A stretch of 64,000 nt of DNA, taken from NCBI GenBank assembly GCA_964536415.1, contig CAZHXN010000006.1, positions 1-64,000 on the forward strand, written 5' to 3'. This DNA is from Trichothermofontia sp964536415. GTDB taxonomy: Bacteria > Cyanobacteriota > Cyanobacteriia > B231. The position numbers and the translations under genes were made by a program. The notes beneath the pieces were generated by a model. It worked only from the letters and a program-made list of their open reading frames with translations. It was not told the DNA's origin and made no database searches. Positions 18,418-27,541 of the stretch are shown one piece after another. Each line of letters opens with the position of its first letter. Positions within the stretch are counted from its first letter, which is position 1.

Positions 18418-18812
18418 TGAACGAAAGCCAACCTCGGCAGGACGGGCCTCCTCAGAGGCTCGCGGTCACTCAGGCTACTGCAGGCAATGGCTGGTTGCTG
18501 TTGGCGGTGATTGCCTTGGCCATTTTTCCCCTGCTCTTTGTGCGGGGGGAATATGGCGGTGCGGATGGTGAGGCGGAGGCGGCGATCGCCACCCTTGCCC
18601 CCGACTATGAACCCTGGTTTAACCCTATTTGGCAACCGGTCAGTGGCGAAGTGGAAAGTCTGCTATTTGTCGCCCAAGCTGCGATGGGGGCGGGGATCGT
18701 GGGCTATGTCATTGGCCTATATCAAGGACGGTCTGTGTCTGGGCTGGCGACGCGACGCGAACGGGGCGATGATGGCGGGGGGCAACCACCCGCAAAGTGT
18801 GACCAGGGGTGA
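18417..18812 (+). CDS. cbiN: Cobalt ECF transporter accessory protein CbiN
   Basis: A 131-residue protein with two membrane helices and the CbiN hallmark between and after them: EYGGADGEAEAAIATLAPDYEPWFNPIW followed by SGEVESLLFVAQAAMGAGIVGYVIG. CbiN assists CbiM in loading cobalt. The start ATG overlaps the cbiM stop (TGATG) and AGGAGG sits at 18401-18406. The N-terminal 25 residues and the Gly-rich C-terminal tail extend beyond the minimal family length. Confidence 0.93.
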   Translation: MNESQPRQDGPPQRLAVTQATAGNGWLLLAVIALAIFPLLFVRGEYGGADGEAEAAIATLAPDYEPWFNPIWQPVSGEVESLLFVAQAAMGAGIVGYVIGLYQGRSVSGLATRRERGDDGGGQPPAKCDQG

Positions 18813-18918
18813 TAGACCCCGGTCTCAGGTCGATCGCATTCCCCAGCAATAGGCTCCAGACGACTGGAATGCACGCCACAAATTGACCCGTTGAATGCCC
18901 CCTCGAATGCCCCCTTGA

Positions 18919-19716
18919 ATGCACCATCAAATTGATGCGCTGGCCTATCGCAATCGCCTTCGCTACTTACCCCCTGCCCACAAGGTATCGTTTGCCGTCG
19001 TCCTGATGGGCCTGGGTTACCTGATGCCCTTACCTGCCCAGGGGTTGACGGTAGCCTGGTTAGCCCGCTGGACGATTGGCTACGCGGGGATTCCAGCGGG
19101 GGTGTACCTGCGCCTGCAGGCAATTCCCCTCGGTTTCTGGCTGATGAGTTTACCGGCCCTGCTCCTCAGTTGGGCACCGGCTGCGCATCGGCTTGCCTAC
19201 CAGAGTGATATCTGGCAGGGCTTGGGGTTGGGGCCAGTCTATGTCTACGTGAGCCAGCAGGGGATAGCCCAGGCCAGCCAGGTATTCGGGCGGATGCTGG
19301 TCATGACGGCCTGTCTCTATTTCATTCTGCTGACGACGCCGTTTGTCGAAATTATCCGTTTGCTCAGGCAGTGGGGCTGTCCGTCCCTGATCACTGACCT
19401 GTTGTCGTTGATCTATCGGTTTATCTTTGTGTTGGCGGAAACTGTAACCGAATTGCTGACGGCCCAGGAAGCCCGTTTAGGCTACCGCACGTGGCGTACG
19501 ACCCTGCGCAGTCTGGGATTGGTGGTTAGTCAATTGCTGCAACGGCTGCTGGCCCACTATCGGCAAACCGCCCTGGGATTAGCCGCACGCGGGTTTAGTG
19601 GGGAGATTCGGGTCTGGTCGGCGTGCCGGTACCAACCTGACGATCGCTATACCTGGGAAGCGATCGGGGGGTGTATGCTGTTGCTCCTCTTCACTGGTTG
19701 GTACCATGCTCATTGA
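18919..19716 (+). CDS. cbiQ: Cobalt ECF transporter T component CbiQ
   Basis: A 265-residue integral membrane T-component with about five helices and the coupling region EARLGYRTWRTTLRSLG...ALGLAARGFSGEIR. The A-R-G motif in ALGLAARGF contacts the ATPase. ATG 18919 is chosen. The 106-bp gap after cbiN contains three imperfect copies of a 12-bp unit (TTGAATGCCCCC, CTCGAATGCCCC, CTTGAATGCACC, about 18890-18925) running into the start codon, and I see no strong ribosome site. It overlaps cbiO by 11 bp. Confidence 0.93.
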   Translation: MHHQIDALAYRNRLRYLPPAHKVSFAVVLMGLGYLMPLPAQGLTVAWLARWTIGYAGIPAGVYLRLQAIPLGFWLMSLPALLLSWAPAAHRLAYQSDIWQGLGLGPVYVYVSQQGIAQASQVFGRMLVMTACLYFILLTTPFVEIIRLLRQWGCPSLITDLLSLIYRFIFVLAETVTELLTAQEARLGYRTWRTTLRSLGLVVSQLLQRLLAHYRQTALGLAARGFSGEIRVWSACRYQPDDRYTWEAIGGCMLLLLFTGWYHAH

Positions 19717-20569
19717 ATTTGATCAGGTGACCTATACCTATCCCTGTACTCGTCAACCTGCGATCGCCCAGTTGAGCTTACAAATTCCGGCCCATCAGCG
19801 CTGTGCCCTGATTGGCCGCAATGGCTGTGGCAAAACCACCCTGCTGCGGCTGCTCAATGGCCTCTATCGTCCCCAACAGGGACAGATTTACTGGCAGGGG
19901 ACCCCCCTCCGCTACGATCGTGCCTCTCTACAACGCCTGCGCCAGTCTGTGGGTCTGGTGTTTCAAGATCCGGAGCACCAGTTGGTGGCAACAACCGTCG
20001 AGGAAGATCTTTCCTATGGCTTATATAACTCAGGTCTACCTACCTCGGAAATTGCCGATCGCGTCCAGCAGGCCCTGGCACACTTTGACCTGGCTGAGTT
20101 GGCCGATACCCCTATCGCCTATCTGAGTCTGGGCCAGAAACGGCGGCTGGCGATCGCGGATGTTATGGTGCTCCATCCTGAACTATTGTTGTTGGACGAA
20201 CCAACGGCCTATCTCGACCCGGTGCAGGTTCGCCGTCTGCTGACTTTACTCGATCGCATCGAGGCGGAAGGCACAACGGTGATGATTGCAACCCATAACC
20301 TTGAGTTGGCTTACTACTGGGCAGATTGGATTGTGGTCATGGAGCAGGGGCAAGTGATCTTGGTGGGTGAGCCTAATACGGTTTTTCGACAGCCCCCACT
20401 ACGGGGGGAAGCGGGGTTGGGGGTGCCGTGGTCAGTCACAATCCTGGATACGGTCGCAGCAACCCTGCGGGAACATGAGACGATAGGGCAGGATGCCCCG
20501 GCGATCGCTGCTGCGATCCACCAGATCCGGCAACGCCTCAAAGCACAATGGCAACAGTTGCTGCCTTGA
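19706..20569 (+). CDS. cbiO: Cobalt ECF transporter ATPase CbiO
   Basis: A 287-residue ABC ATPase that powers cobalt uptake. Walker A is GRNGCGKTT, the Q loop is LVFQDPEHQLVATTVEED (typical of ECF ATPases), the signature is YLSLGQKRRLAIA (LSLGQ in place of LSGGQ), Walker B is LLLLDEPTAYLDP and the switch His lies in TVMIATHNLE. ATG 19706 overlaps the cbiQ 3' end, as expected for a tight cbiMNQO operon. The last 60 residues are an extension with no assigned function. Confidence 0.95.
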   Translation: MLIEFDQVTYTYPCTRQPAIAQLSLQIPAHQRCALIGRNGCGKTTLLRLLNGLYRPQQGQIYWQGTPLRYDRASLQRLRQSVGLVFQDPEHQLVATTVEEDLSYGLYNSGLPTSEIADRVQQALAHFDLAELADTPIAYLSLGQKRRLAIADVMVLHPELLLLDEPTAYLDPVQVRRLLTLLDRIEAEGTTVMIATHNLELAYYWADWIVVMEQGQVILVGEPNTVFRQPPLRGEAGLGVPWSVTILDTVAATLREHETIGQDAPAIAAAIHQIRQRLKAQWQQLLP

Positions 20570-20609
20570 TCACCCGCTGCTCCCCCGTAAACAGTATGGT
20601 TCGTTCAGT

Positions 20610-22388
20610 ATGGCTCGTTGGCATGGGTTGAGTTGGCATCAGTTGAATTTTAGTTGGTTAACCCGGTTGCCGTTGCCAGGGGAGTGGCGGTGGGGGAACC
20701 TATCTGCCCGAATGACCCGTGCACAACGGCAGGTCCTCACGATCGCCCTGATCTTTTTTAGCCTGACGCTACTGCTCCTGTGCCAGCGCTACTTCAGCTT
20801 CACAGCCTCCTACGTGTCGTTTGATCAGGGGATTTTCAACCAGGTGTTTTGGAATGGGTTGCGGGGAGACTTTTTCCAGAGTTCCCTGTCATCGACACTT
20901 TCAACCCCTGTGGTCCACGATGGCGAGGTTCCCAGTGTGGCCTACCACCGCCTAGGCCAGCATTTCACCCCGGCACTATTGCTCTGGTTACCCCTGTATG
21001 CGATCGCACCCGGTCCCGTCACCCTCATGATCCTACAGGTGACCTTAACCACCAGCGCCGGCTTCGTGCTCTATGCCTTGGCCCGTCATTATCTGACCCC
21101 GAATCTCTCAGTTTGGATCACCGCCAGTTACTACTGCGCCAACGCCGTCATTGGCCCCACGGTGGCGAACTTTCACGACCTGTGTCAGATTCCCCTGTTT
21201 ATGTTTGGCTTGCTGCTGGCGCTGGAAAAACGGTGGTGGGGGCTGTTTGGCCTGTTGTCAGTCTTGACGTTGCTGGTGCGCGAAGATGCGGGGATTGCCC
21301 TGTTTGGGGTAGGAGCCTATTTGATCCTGAGTCGCCGGTATCCCCAATTGGGTCTGGCGGTCTGCAGCCTCAGTTTTCTCTATGTGCTGAGTCTAACGAA
21401 TGTAATTATGCCCCTCTTCTCAGAAGATATTTCCCGGCGGTTTATGATTGAGCGCTTTGGACAATACGTCGAAGGTTCCGAAGCCACCACTGTCGAGATG
21501 GTTTGGGCGATCGTCCGTCGGCCTTGGCGCATGGTGATCGAACTGCTAACCCCATTTGGACGTAAGGTGGAATACCTACTGGGTCAATGGTTACCCCTGG
21601 CGCTGGTCCCGGCGATCGCCCCGGCGGCCTGGATCATTGCCGGATTTCCCCTGCTGGCCATTTTTCTCCAACGGGGCCAGTCTCCCCTTTCATTGAATAT
21701 CCGGTACGCGATCGTCGTTGCTCCCGGTCTCTGGTATGGGACCATCCTCTGGTGGGCACAGGTCAGGACCGGTTGGCTAGGGAAATGGCCAGGTCGCCCA
21801 GATCCGGATCAACTCACCCCGCCAGAGACCGATCGTCTCCCCCGCCGTCTGCGTCAGTTCTGGATCACCTGTCTGGTGTTGGCCCTGGGCTTTACGATCG
21901 CCTCCAACCCCAACCGGGCGCTCTCGTTTATCATTCCCGATTCGATCGACCCCTGGGTCTACATTTCCCCCGTGCGCCAGTGGCAACATGCTCAGGCCAT
22001 GCGCCCCTTCCTGGCCGAGATCCCGCCCACCGCCAGCGTGTCGGCCACCACCCATCTTGTGCCGCACCTGTCCAGCCGCCGGGAGATCGTGCGATTTCCC
22101 GATTTACGGCTGCGCAATGATCAGGGGAAAGTGATTTTCATGGACTATGTCATTGCTGACCTGTGGCAACTTCAGCAGTACCAGGTGGCCTTTAAGGACG
22201 ATCGGCAAAAGCTAGAAGCCATGATTCCCGCGATCGACGAGATGCTCACCAGCCAGGACTATGGTCTGCGGGCGATTCGGGATGGGGTGCTCTTTTGCCA
22301 ACGAGATGCCCCCTCCGACCCCCAGGCCCTTGCCGATTGGACAACCTTACGTCAGGAACTGTTGGCCAGTTTGGGGAACCCCCGCTAG
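20610..22388 (+). CDS. DUF2079 multi-spanning membrane protein
   Basis: A 592-residue protein with about ten membrane helices. The DUF2079 signature is visible at the N-terminus: FTASYVSFDQGIFNQVFWNGLRG, then YHRLGQHFTPALLLWLPLYA and FHDLCQIPLFMFGLLLALEKRWW. The conserved D of FDQG after the first helix and the following large loop resemble GT-C glycosyltransferases, so a lipid-linked sugar transferase role is plausible but unproven. ATG 20610 (MARWHG) is used. It starts 40 bp after cbiO on the same strand and could be co-transcribed. It converges with the CobT-like gene, 12 bp apart. Confidence 0.85.
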   Translation: MARWHGLSWHQLNFSWLTRLPLPGEWRWGNLSARMTRAQRQVLTIALIFFSLTLLLLCQRYFSFTASYVSFDQGIFNQVFWNGLRGDFFQSSLSSTLSTPVVHDGEVPSVAYHRLGQHFTPALLLWLPLYAIAPGPVTLMILQVTLTTSAGFVLYALARHYLTPNLSVWITASYYCANAVIGPTVANFHDLCQIPLFMFGLLLALEKRWWGLFGLLSVLTLLVREDAGIALFGVGAYLILSRRYPQLGLAVCSLSFLYVLSLTNVIMPLFSEDISRRFMIERFGQYVEGSEATTVEMVWAIVRRPWRMVIELLTPFGRKVEYLLGQWLPLALVPAIAPAAWIIAGFPLLAIFLQRGQSPLSLNIRYAIVVAPGLWYGTILWWAQVRTGWLGKWPGRPDPDQLTPPETDRLPRRLRQFWITCLVLALGFTIASNPNRALSFIIPDSIDPWVYISPVRQWQHAQAMRPFLAEIPPTASVSATTHLVPHLSSRREIVRFPDLRLRNDQGKVIFMDYVIADLWQLQQYQVAFKDDRQKLEAMIPAIDEMLTSQDYGLRAIRDGVLFCQRDAPSDPQALADWTTLRQELLASLGNPR

Positions 22389-22400
22389 GGAACCCCCAAG

Positions 22401-23495
22401 CTAGGAACTGGTTCGCGCTGCTAACGCCTCAATGCTGGCCAGCAATTCCGCCTGCCCCCAGTCACGGGCCAAACTCGCCGCGATCGCGCAGCCCCCGGCC
22501 CCCACCCCTTCCTTGACATACCCCGCTTCATAGGCCCGGAGCGTCGCAAACCGTGAGGCGGCAAAGGACAGGGGCGTGGCCAACAGGGAAACAGGGGGTA
22601 GACTTTCAGCCAGCGCAATGGTTCCCCCCGTCGGATCATTAGCTACCCAGCGGGTGGTCCCCACCACCACCTGTGCGGGTTGCCAGTCGAGGAGATAGCA
22701 AGCCGTCAGTCGTTGAATCAGGGCATAGACCGCCAACATTTGTGTTCCCCCCGCCAAGAGCACCCCCACCTGCCGACTCGCCGCGATCGCCATCCCCGCC
22801 ACCACGATTTGCATCGGATCCCCCACCGCCGCCACCACCTGGAGGGGATCAACCGGTTGTCCCAGTTTGGCCCGTTCTAATCCCTGGGCCACGATCGCCT
22901 GCTTCTGGGCATGGTTACACACAGGATGACTGCTATTAACCCAATGGGCAGCGGGAACTCCCAGGGCCGTGAGGACAGCAAGGGCGGTTGTTGTGCCTCC
23001 CACCACACACTCGGCCAAGACTAAATACCCATTGGGCACCTGCTCAGCCAGGGTTTGTCCCCACTGGCATCCTTGCTGGAAGAGATGCTCGACGATCGCC
23101 AGGGGTAATGCCTGCCCGGTACTGACACACCGGGCTGGTTGCCCGCCTAGATCGATCGTCGGCACACTGGGTGCGATCGGCAAGCCAGCATTGAAAATCA
23201 CCAGTGGCATCGCCAGCGCTTCCAGGACCGCCCGCGAGATCAACACGGGCGAGGCTCCCTGGGTGAGGGGCGGTAGAGGATAACGAGGGGTGGTCGTGGG
23301 GCCGTTGTGAAGGAATTCGGCATCGGCGATCGCGGTATAACGGCGATCGTCGGGAGTTTTCCCAGCAGCGGAAATGCCGGGGATCAGGGCCGTTGCCGTA
23401 AACCCCAGCACACAGGCCAAAAGCGGCAGTTGGCCCCGATAGCGTTGTAACCACTGTTGCCCCTGGGAAACCTGCGTATGCACCTGAACAAACAT
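22401..23495 (-). CDS. cobT: CobT-like nicotinate mononucleotide phosphoribosyltransferase
   Basis: A 364-residue protein of the TIGR00303 type found in cyanobacteria and archaea. These proteins are taken to attach phosphoribose to the lower-ligand base (dimethylbenzimidazole or adenine) in cobamide synthesis. Recognisable segments are VIFNAGLPIAPSVPTIDLGG, GYLVLAECVVGGTTTALAVL (conserved E and GGTT) and GVGAGGCAIAAS near the end. ATG 23495 is used; longer frames would run into a dispersed repeat. It lies 2 kb from the cobalt importer, on the opposite strand. Confidence 0.88.
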   Translation of the reverse strand: MFVQVHTQVSQGQQWLQRYRGQLPLLACVLGFTATALIPGISAAGKTPDDRRYTAIADAEFLHNGPTTTPRYPLPPLTQGASPVLISRAVLEALAMPLVIFNAGLPIAPSVPTIDLGGQPARCVSTGQALPLAIVEHLFQQGCQWGQTLAEQVPNGYLVLAECVVGGTTTALAVLTALGVPAAHWVNSSHPVCNHAQKQAIVAQGLERAKLGQPVDPLQVVAAVGDPMQIVVAGMAIAASRQVGVLLAGGTQMLAVYALIQRLTACYLLDWQPAQVVVGTTRWVANDPTGGTIALAESLPPVSLLATPLSFAASRFATLRAYEAGYVKEGVGAGGCAIAASLARDWGQAELLASIEALAARTSS

Positions 23496-23548
23496 CCTGC
23501 CCCCGCCTGCCCACTGCCTAATTTCTACTTCCCACTTCCTATTGGAAG

Positions 23549-23712
23549 TATCCCAGTTTGGCAATTTCCCCCTCATCCCCCAACCCCTTCTCCCAGCCCC
23601 CCTAACCCCCCGTTTGCGGGGGGATGGGGGGAAGGGGAGCCGGATTGAAGTTCCTCGCCCGTTCTGGGAGAGGGATTTAGGGTGAGGGCAGCAAACGTGG
23701 TGGGATGCACCC
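23549..23712 (+). repeat. Dispersed MITE-like repeat, copy 2
   Basis: It shares the order of blocks seen at 1-80 and 46114-46279: a diverged left end (TATCCCAGTTTGGCAA), CCTCATCCCCCAACCCC, the CCCCCCGTTTGCGGGGGG hairpin, then CTGGGAGAGGGATTTAGGGT and a GGGATGCACC right end. It lies between the same-strand genes cobT-like and the flavoprotein. It is more diverged at its ends than copy 3. Confidence 0.8.
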
Positions 23713-23727
23713 TCCCCATTTCACTCC

Positions 23728-25905
23728 CTACCACACCTTCCAGTCCTCCCAATCCAGGTTAAAGATCGAGGTATTGGGGAATGCAGTGGGATTGCCATTT
23801 TTCTGGAGGCGCTGCTGGAGTCGGGCGAGTTGGGGTTCCCAGTTGGGTAGGTTATCCACCAAGGCATAGGGCCGTATCCCCTCCTGCAGGGCAAAGGCTG
23901 CCGTGGTGCCCGCTGCGGCTCCCACGGACCACTCAAAGGAATGAACGCGATAGGCGGCTGCCGCGATCGTGCTGTTGGCAATACTCTTACCCGCAATCAG
24001 GAGATTATCAATCTGCTGCGGAATCATGGCCCGCAGGGGAATCTGGGCGGGATAGGCTTGGCCGTGGGCACGACGAACCCCCTCCCGTTCCGTATTACCG
24101 GGCGCTTCCGGGGGCGAGAGGGTCAGGCAAGGGTGAAAGTCCATTGTGTACTGAGCAATCCCCACCGCATCGGGATAAATCGTCGATCGCGTGCGCCGCT
24201 TCACCTGCGCCGGCAGGATCGTCCCCTGGCTGACCTGCATGGATTCCAACCCGGCTAGGATCGCCCACAGTTGCCGATACATCCCTGGCGGCAGGACCTC
24301 CTGGTAGTAGGGATCGCGGTAGTCTAACCGGGAAATATCCAGTTCATCCATACTAAATCCGTCAGGATAAGCGGGGGCGGGCCGCCCAATAATGCGACGG
24401 GCTTCACGCATATAGGGATATTTAGATAGACCATGCACAGTCCCCATCGGCGAATCCAGGCCCGTGAGCAAGCGATGGTTGGGATGGGGTTGCTTGGCAC
24501 CGGGTCCCAGGAGCGAATCCGTGGTACCGGCCACCAACCAGTGATAGAACCCCAGTGCATGTTCCTCGCCCCGTCGTAGGGTTTCCGTGCGCAGGCCCCC
24601 CCGCCAGCCCCCTGGTGCCAGTTGTCCGGTTTGCCGGAGTTGCTCTGGCGTATAGATCAGGTTGTCCTGCGCCGTGCCTGGGCGATAGTCGTTGCCCCAA
24701 GTCCAGTTTTGCATGGAAATATCCCCCGGTGCAGGAATAGCCTTGCCCCCGGCAGCAGGACTGGTGGGACGGTTGGCGGCATTCGGTGCCCAGATGCGGC
24801 GATAGGTAAAGACAAAATCAAAGTTATTGGCCCGTTTGGTGTCGTAGCTGTAGTAGGGTGCGTATTGTCGATAAAAGGACGGTTCGGGCTGCGGCTGGGG
24901 GGTTGCCGTTTGCTCCATGGCAAAGGTGTAGGTAAAGCCCTGGGTGCAGTAGGGGTCGTTGGTGGTTACAGGGGAGGAGGGATTCCGGGCCGAGAGCGGG
25001 TCCAATCCCAGCCGATAGGGTACCCCGGACAGGGCCACGATTTCCCCGGTTTCGGTGGCTTCGATCACGTACCAATCGCGATCGCCCGTTTTCACCTGAC
25101 CTGCGGGGACAAAGCGCAGCATGGTTTTATCGAGGCGATCGGACGATTCATAGCGGTAGGCGTCTTCAATAATAGCGGACAGGGGTTCTGTATTCAGGGG
25201 CGGGGTACCGGGTGCCGGACGATGCTGGATGGCGATCGCGCCCGTAATCAACCGCCCTTCGGGGCTGATCTCCAGCTCCTTAATTACCGTCGCCGGGAAC
25301 CAGTGCAGTGTCCCGCGCCCCCTCTTGGCGGCGTCCTGCAGTTGTTGCCACAGGAGCGTATGGGCATCCCTGGGGAGGAAGCAGGACACACTCACCCAGC
25401 ACTCACCGGGGTTTAATTTGCCGTAGTGGCGTTGGATCCGCGATCGGAATTGGTTATAGCCCCTAGGGAAAAATTCCAGACTGCGCTGCTTTTTGGCCTC
25501 ATCCAGGGCCGAAGTTCCCTGGGAAGAGACTTGCCCCCCCACCCAATCGGTGATTTCCGTCAGACAGACCGTGCGACCGGCCAGCAGCGCCTCATAGGTG
25601 GTAGCTGTCCCTGCTAGTCCACCCCCCACGACAAGGAGATCGCAGTCAACCGTTTTCTGCGGCGTTGGGGCGGTTCGTTGGGTTAGGCGTGGGGAGGTTG
25701 GTGCGGAGGTTGATGGAGAAGACAGGGGCCTACTGTTCTGGGCGTAGGCGGCAGTTGTGCTGACCAGGGGTAGTTGGCTGGTCAGCCACAGCAGGAGGGT
25801 TGTCGGCAGCGTCATCCGCAATCGTGTTCTGCTGCTGGGGTTAGATGGCGCTGCAGGGTGTTGGGGGAAGGGCCACCGAGTCATCATTGTGGTTACCTGA
25901 AACAT
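23728..25905 (-). CDS. Secreted FAD-dependent oxidoreductase
   Basis: A protein of about 725 residues with a signal-like hydrophobic segment (LPTTLLLWLTSQLPLVSTTAAYA), a low-complexity Ser/Thr/Pro linker and an FAD-binding Rossmann fold: CDLLVVGGGLAGTATTYEALLAG then VCLTEITDWVGGQVSSQG. The closing FAD block is NLLIAGKSIANSTIAAAAYRVHS. It belongs to the FAD_oxidored group with unknown substrates; a periplasmic location is likely. ATG 25905 is preferred over GTG 25950; later ATG codons just before the signal are also possible. Repeat copy 2 lies downstream. Confidence 0.8.
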   Translation of the reverse strand: MFQVTTMMTRWPFPQHPAAPSNPSSRTRLRMTLPTTLLLWLTSQLPLVSTTAAYAQNSRPLSSPSTSAPTSPRLTQRTAPTPQKTVDCDLLVVGGGLAGTATTYEALLAGRTVCLTEITDWVGGQVSSQGTSALDEAKKQRSLEFFPRGYNQFRSRIQRHYGKLNPGECWVSVSCFLPRDAHTLLWQQLQDAAKRGRGTLHWFPATVIKELEISPEGRLITGAIAIQHRPAPGTPPLNTEPLSAIIEDAYRYESSDRLDKTMLRFVPAGQVKTGDRDWYVIEATETGEIVALSGVPYRLGLDPLSARNPSSPVTTNDPYCTQGFTYTFAMEQTATPQPQPEPSFYRQYAPYYSYDTKRANNFDFVFTYRRIWAPNAANRPTSPAAGGKAIPAPGDISMQNWTWGNDYRPGTAQDNLIYTPEQLRQTGQLAPGGWRGGLRTETLRRGEEHALGFYHWLVAGTTDSLLGPGAKQPHPNHRLLTGLDSPMGTVHGLSKYPYMREARRIIGRPAPAYPDGFSMDELDISRLDYRDPYYQEVLPPGMYRQLWAILAGLESMQVSQGTILPAQVKRRTRSTIYPDAVGIAQYTMDFHPCLTLSPPEAPGNTEREGVRRAHGQAYPAQIPLRAMIPQQIDNLLIAGKSIANSTIAAAAYRVHSFEWSVGAAAGTTAAFALQEGIRPYALVDNLPNWEPQLARLQQRLQKNGNPTAFPNTSIFNLDWEDWKVW

Positions 25906-26019
25906 TTGGACAAAATGCGGGCATTCTCTGACTATGGCAAACTCAAACACCCGATTTCACGGCAATTCTAGAAGGTTGCACCGGAGATGGGGTGTTTATT
26001 TTTTGCCAATGACGGTGTT

Positions 26020-26670
26020 TCAGGTGGCAAAGGCCCGATCGCCCGCATCGCCGAGACCCGGCACGATGAAGCCCTGCTCGTTAAGCTGTTCATCAATGGC
26101 AGCGGTATAGATTTGCAGGCTGGGATAGGTCTCGTTCAGACGCTTTAGGGCAGGATGGGCTGCGACGACGGAGATAATGCGCACATTGGCCGGGTCTACG
26201 CCCCGTTGCACCAGTTCCGCCAGGACAAAGCGAATACTGCCCCCGGTGGCCAGCATGGGTTCAGGAATGAGGACACGCACCCCCTCGGCCAAGCGATCGG
26301 GTAATTTATTGAGATAACAACTGGCTTCGAGGGTTTCTTCATGCCGCACGAGGCCGATGTGGTAGACCGAGGCCAAGGGGAGCAGGGATTGGATCCCATC
26401 TAGCAGGGCAAGGCCGGCCCGCAGAATCGGGACAACGGCGATCGCCGTCTGGGGATCAACGACAGCGGCAGGGCAGGGGGCGAGGGGCGTTTGTACCGTG
26501 ATCTCCATCGTCGGCAGCCATTCGCGCAAGCTCTCGTAGGTGAGCCAGCGTCCGAGTTCGGTCATGGCGGTACGAAAAAGGGCGGGAGGGGTGTCGGCAT
26601 CGCGGGCGACGGCTAGCCAATGTTTAATCAGGGGATGGGGTGGTACATAGACGCGCAGTTGCTGGGTCAT
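26020..26670 (-). CDS. upp: Uracil phosphoribosyltransferase
   Basis: A 216-residue salvage enzyme converting uracil and PRPP to UMP in the cytoplasm. It shows PILRAGLALLDGIQSLLP, the PRPP loop PMLATGGSIRFVLAEL, and the uracil-binding C-terminal block YTAAIDEQLNEQGFIVPGLGDAGDRAF. The length is typical. ATG 26670 (MTQQLRVYVPPHPLI) is a classic Upp start. It is monocistronic as far as can be seen. Confidence 0.96.
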   Translation of the reverse strand: MTQQLRVYVPPHPLIKHWLAVARDADTPPALFRTAMTELGRWLTYESLREWLPTMEITVQTPLAPCPAAVVDPQTAIAVVPILRAGLALLDGIQSLLPLASVYHIGLVRHEETLEASCYLNKLPDRLAEGVRVLIPEPMLATGGSIRFVLAELVQRGVDPANVRIISVVAAHPALKRLNETYPSLQIYTAAIDEQLNEQGFIVPGLGDAGDRAFAT

Positions 26671-27541
26671 AGTTGAAGATGTCTCTGGGAGCGAACTTCC
26701 TTCGCAAGAATTTTCCCTATTCTCTCAGAAAGCCTAGCGAGGGAGTGCTTAGCGAGCCAGGATGCATGGTGGGTTCTCTAAATCGACCTCACCAAACCGG
26801 GATGCCTGAAACACCAATAAAATTGCTCGCCGTCCAGCTTCTTCTCCTGCTTAGCATCCTTGTACTGGTCCTTCCTGAATGCCAATTCGTTCCACGCTGT
26901 TAATGTGCGGCGTTAATGGACGGCTAATGTACGGCAGCTGTTGTGCCCCCTCGTATTGTTGGAGTCCCTAATAAAACGCTTGTTCTAATTCTCCCGACAG
27001 CGTCATTACCCAGTCAATAAACAGCAACAGGCTAATGGAGTCTGCCTACACAACCCTTGCACGCAAGTACCAACGCTTGCAAGCCGCCTGTTGTGATCTG
27101 CACCCCCTCCAAACCCGACTCGCCGCCAGGGATTGACCATTTTCTGGGTTGAATATTGACATGACTGAATATTTATATAAATGAATGCCATTGCAATATT
27201 TCCCAATAAAAAGCTTTACTTATGGCCTGAATTTAACAATTCGTTCAGAATTGGCTGTTGCAAGGAGAACATTCCTGCGATTTCTGATATAGGCTTAAGT
27301 AGATGATAAGTTAAGTATTGATAGATATAAGTCAAGTCCTGGGGCGGTAGTACGTTGGTTGGAGGTCCCCAAGCCGATCAATCCGCGTTACCCCCGCTCT
27401 TCGGGATGAGCGACTGCTAAGTGCGAAGCTGGGGCAGGGTTCTGCCCCTCCCTCGTCCTCAGTTCAATCTTTACTGACTTGCAACTTTATTGACGTTAGT
27501 GGCAGTAATTCTGCGATCGCAGGGGTCTGCCAGGAGGTTTT
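26671..27541. other. Long gene-poor region upstream of the nrtA remnant
   Basis: These 870 bp hold no convincing protein gene. Short open frames near 26673-26903 and 27006-27206 have no family features. The 3' part (about 27335-27450) contains GC-rich hairpins described separately. AT content is higher at 27160-27320 than in neighbouring genes. The region may be the old regulatory region of a nitrate-transport operon. Confidence 0.5.
27335..27450 (+). ncRNA. Candidate structured RNA (hairpin cluster)
   Basis: Three hairpins occur close together: TTGG-AGGTCC-CCAA (near 27359-27372), CGCTC-TTCGGGAT-GAGCG (27395-27412) and a perfect GGGGCAG-GGTT-CTGCCCC (27431-27448). They lie in an otherwise AT-richer spacer just before the nrtA remnant. 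It could be a small RNA with a terminator-like end or an old leader. I cannot match it to a named family. Confidence 0.3.

Noticed and set aside
20849..21451. 200-codon open frame within the DUF2079 gene
   Set aside because: Arg/Pro/Ser-rich translation typical of an alternative frame of a GC-rich gene.
24622..25416. 264-codon open frame on the plus strand
   Set aside because: It lies opposite the well-supported flavoprotein gene and its translation has no domain pattern.
26673..26903. 76-codon open frame after upp
   Set aside because: Lacks a ribosome site, domain features or a recognisable family; it may be chance.
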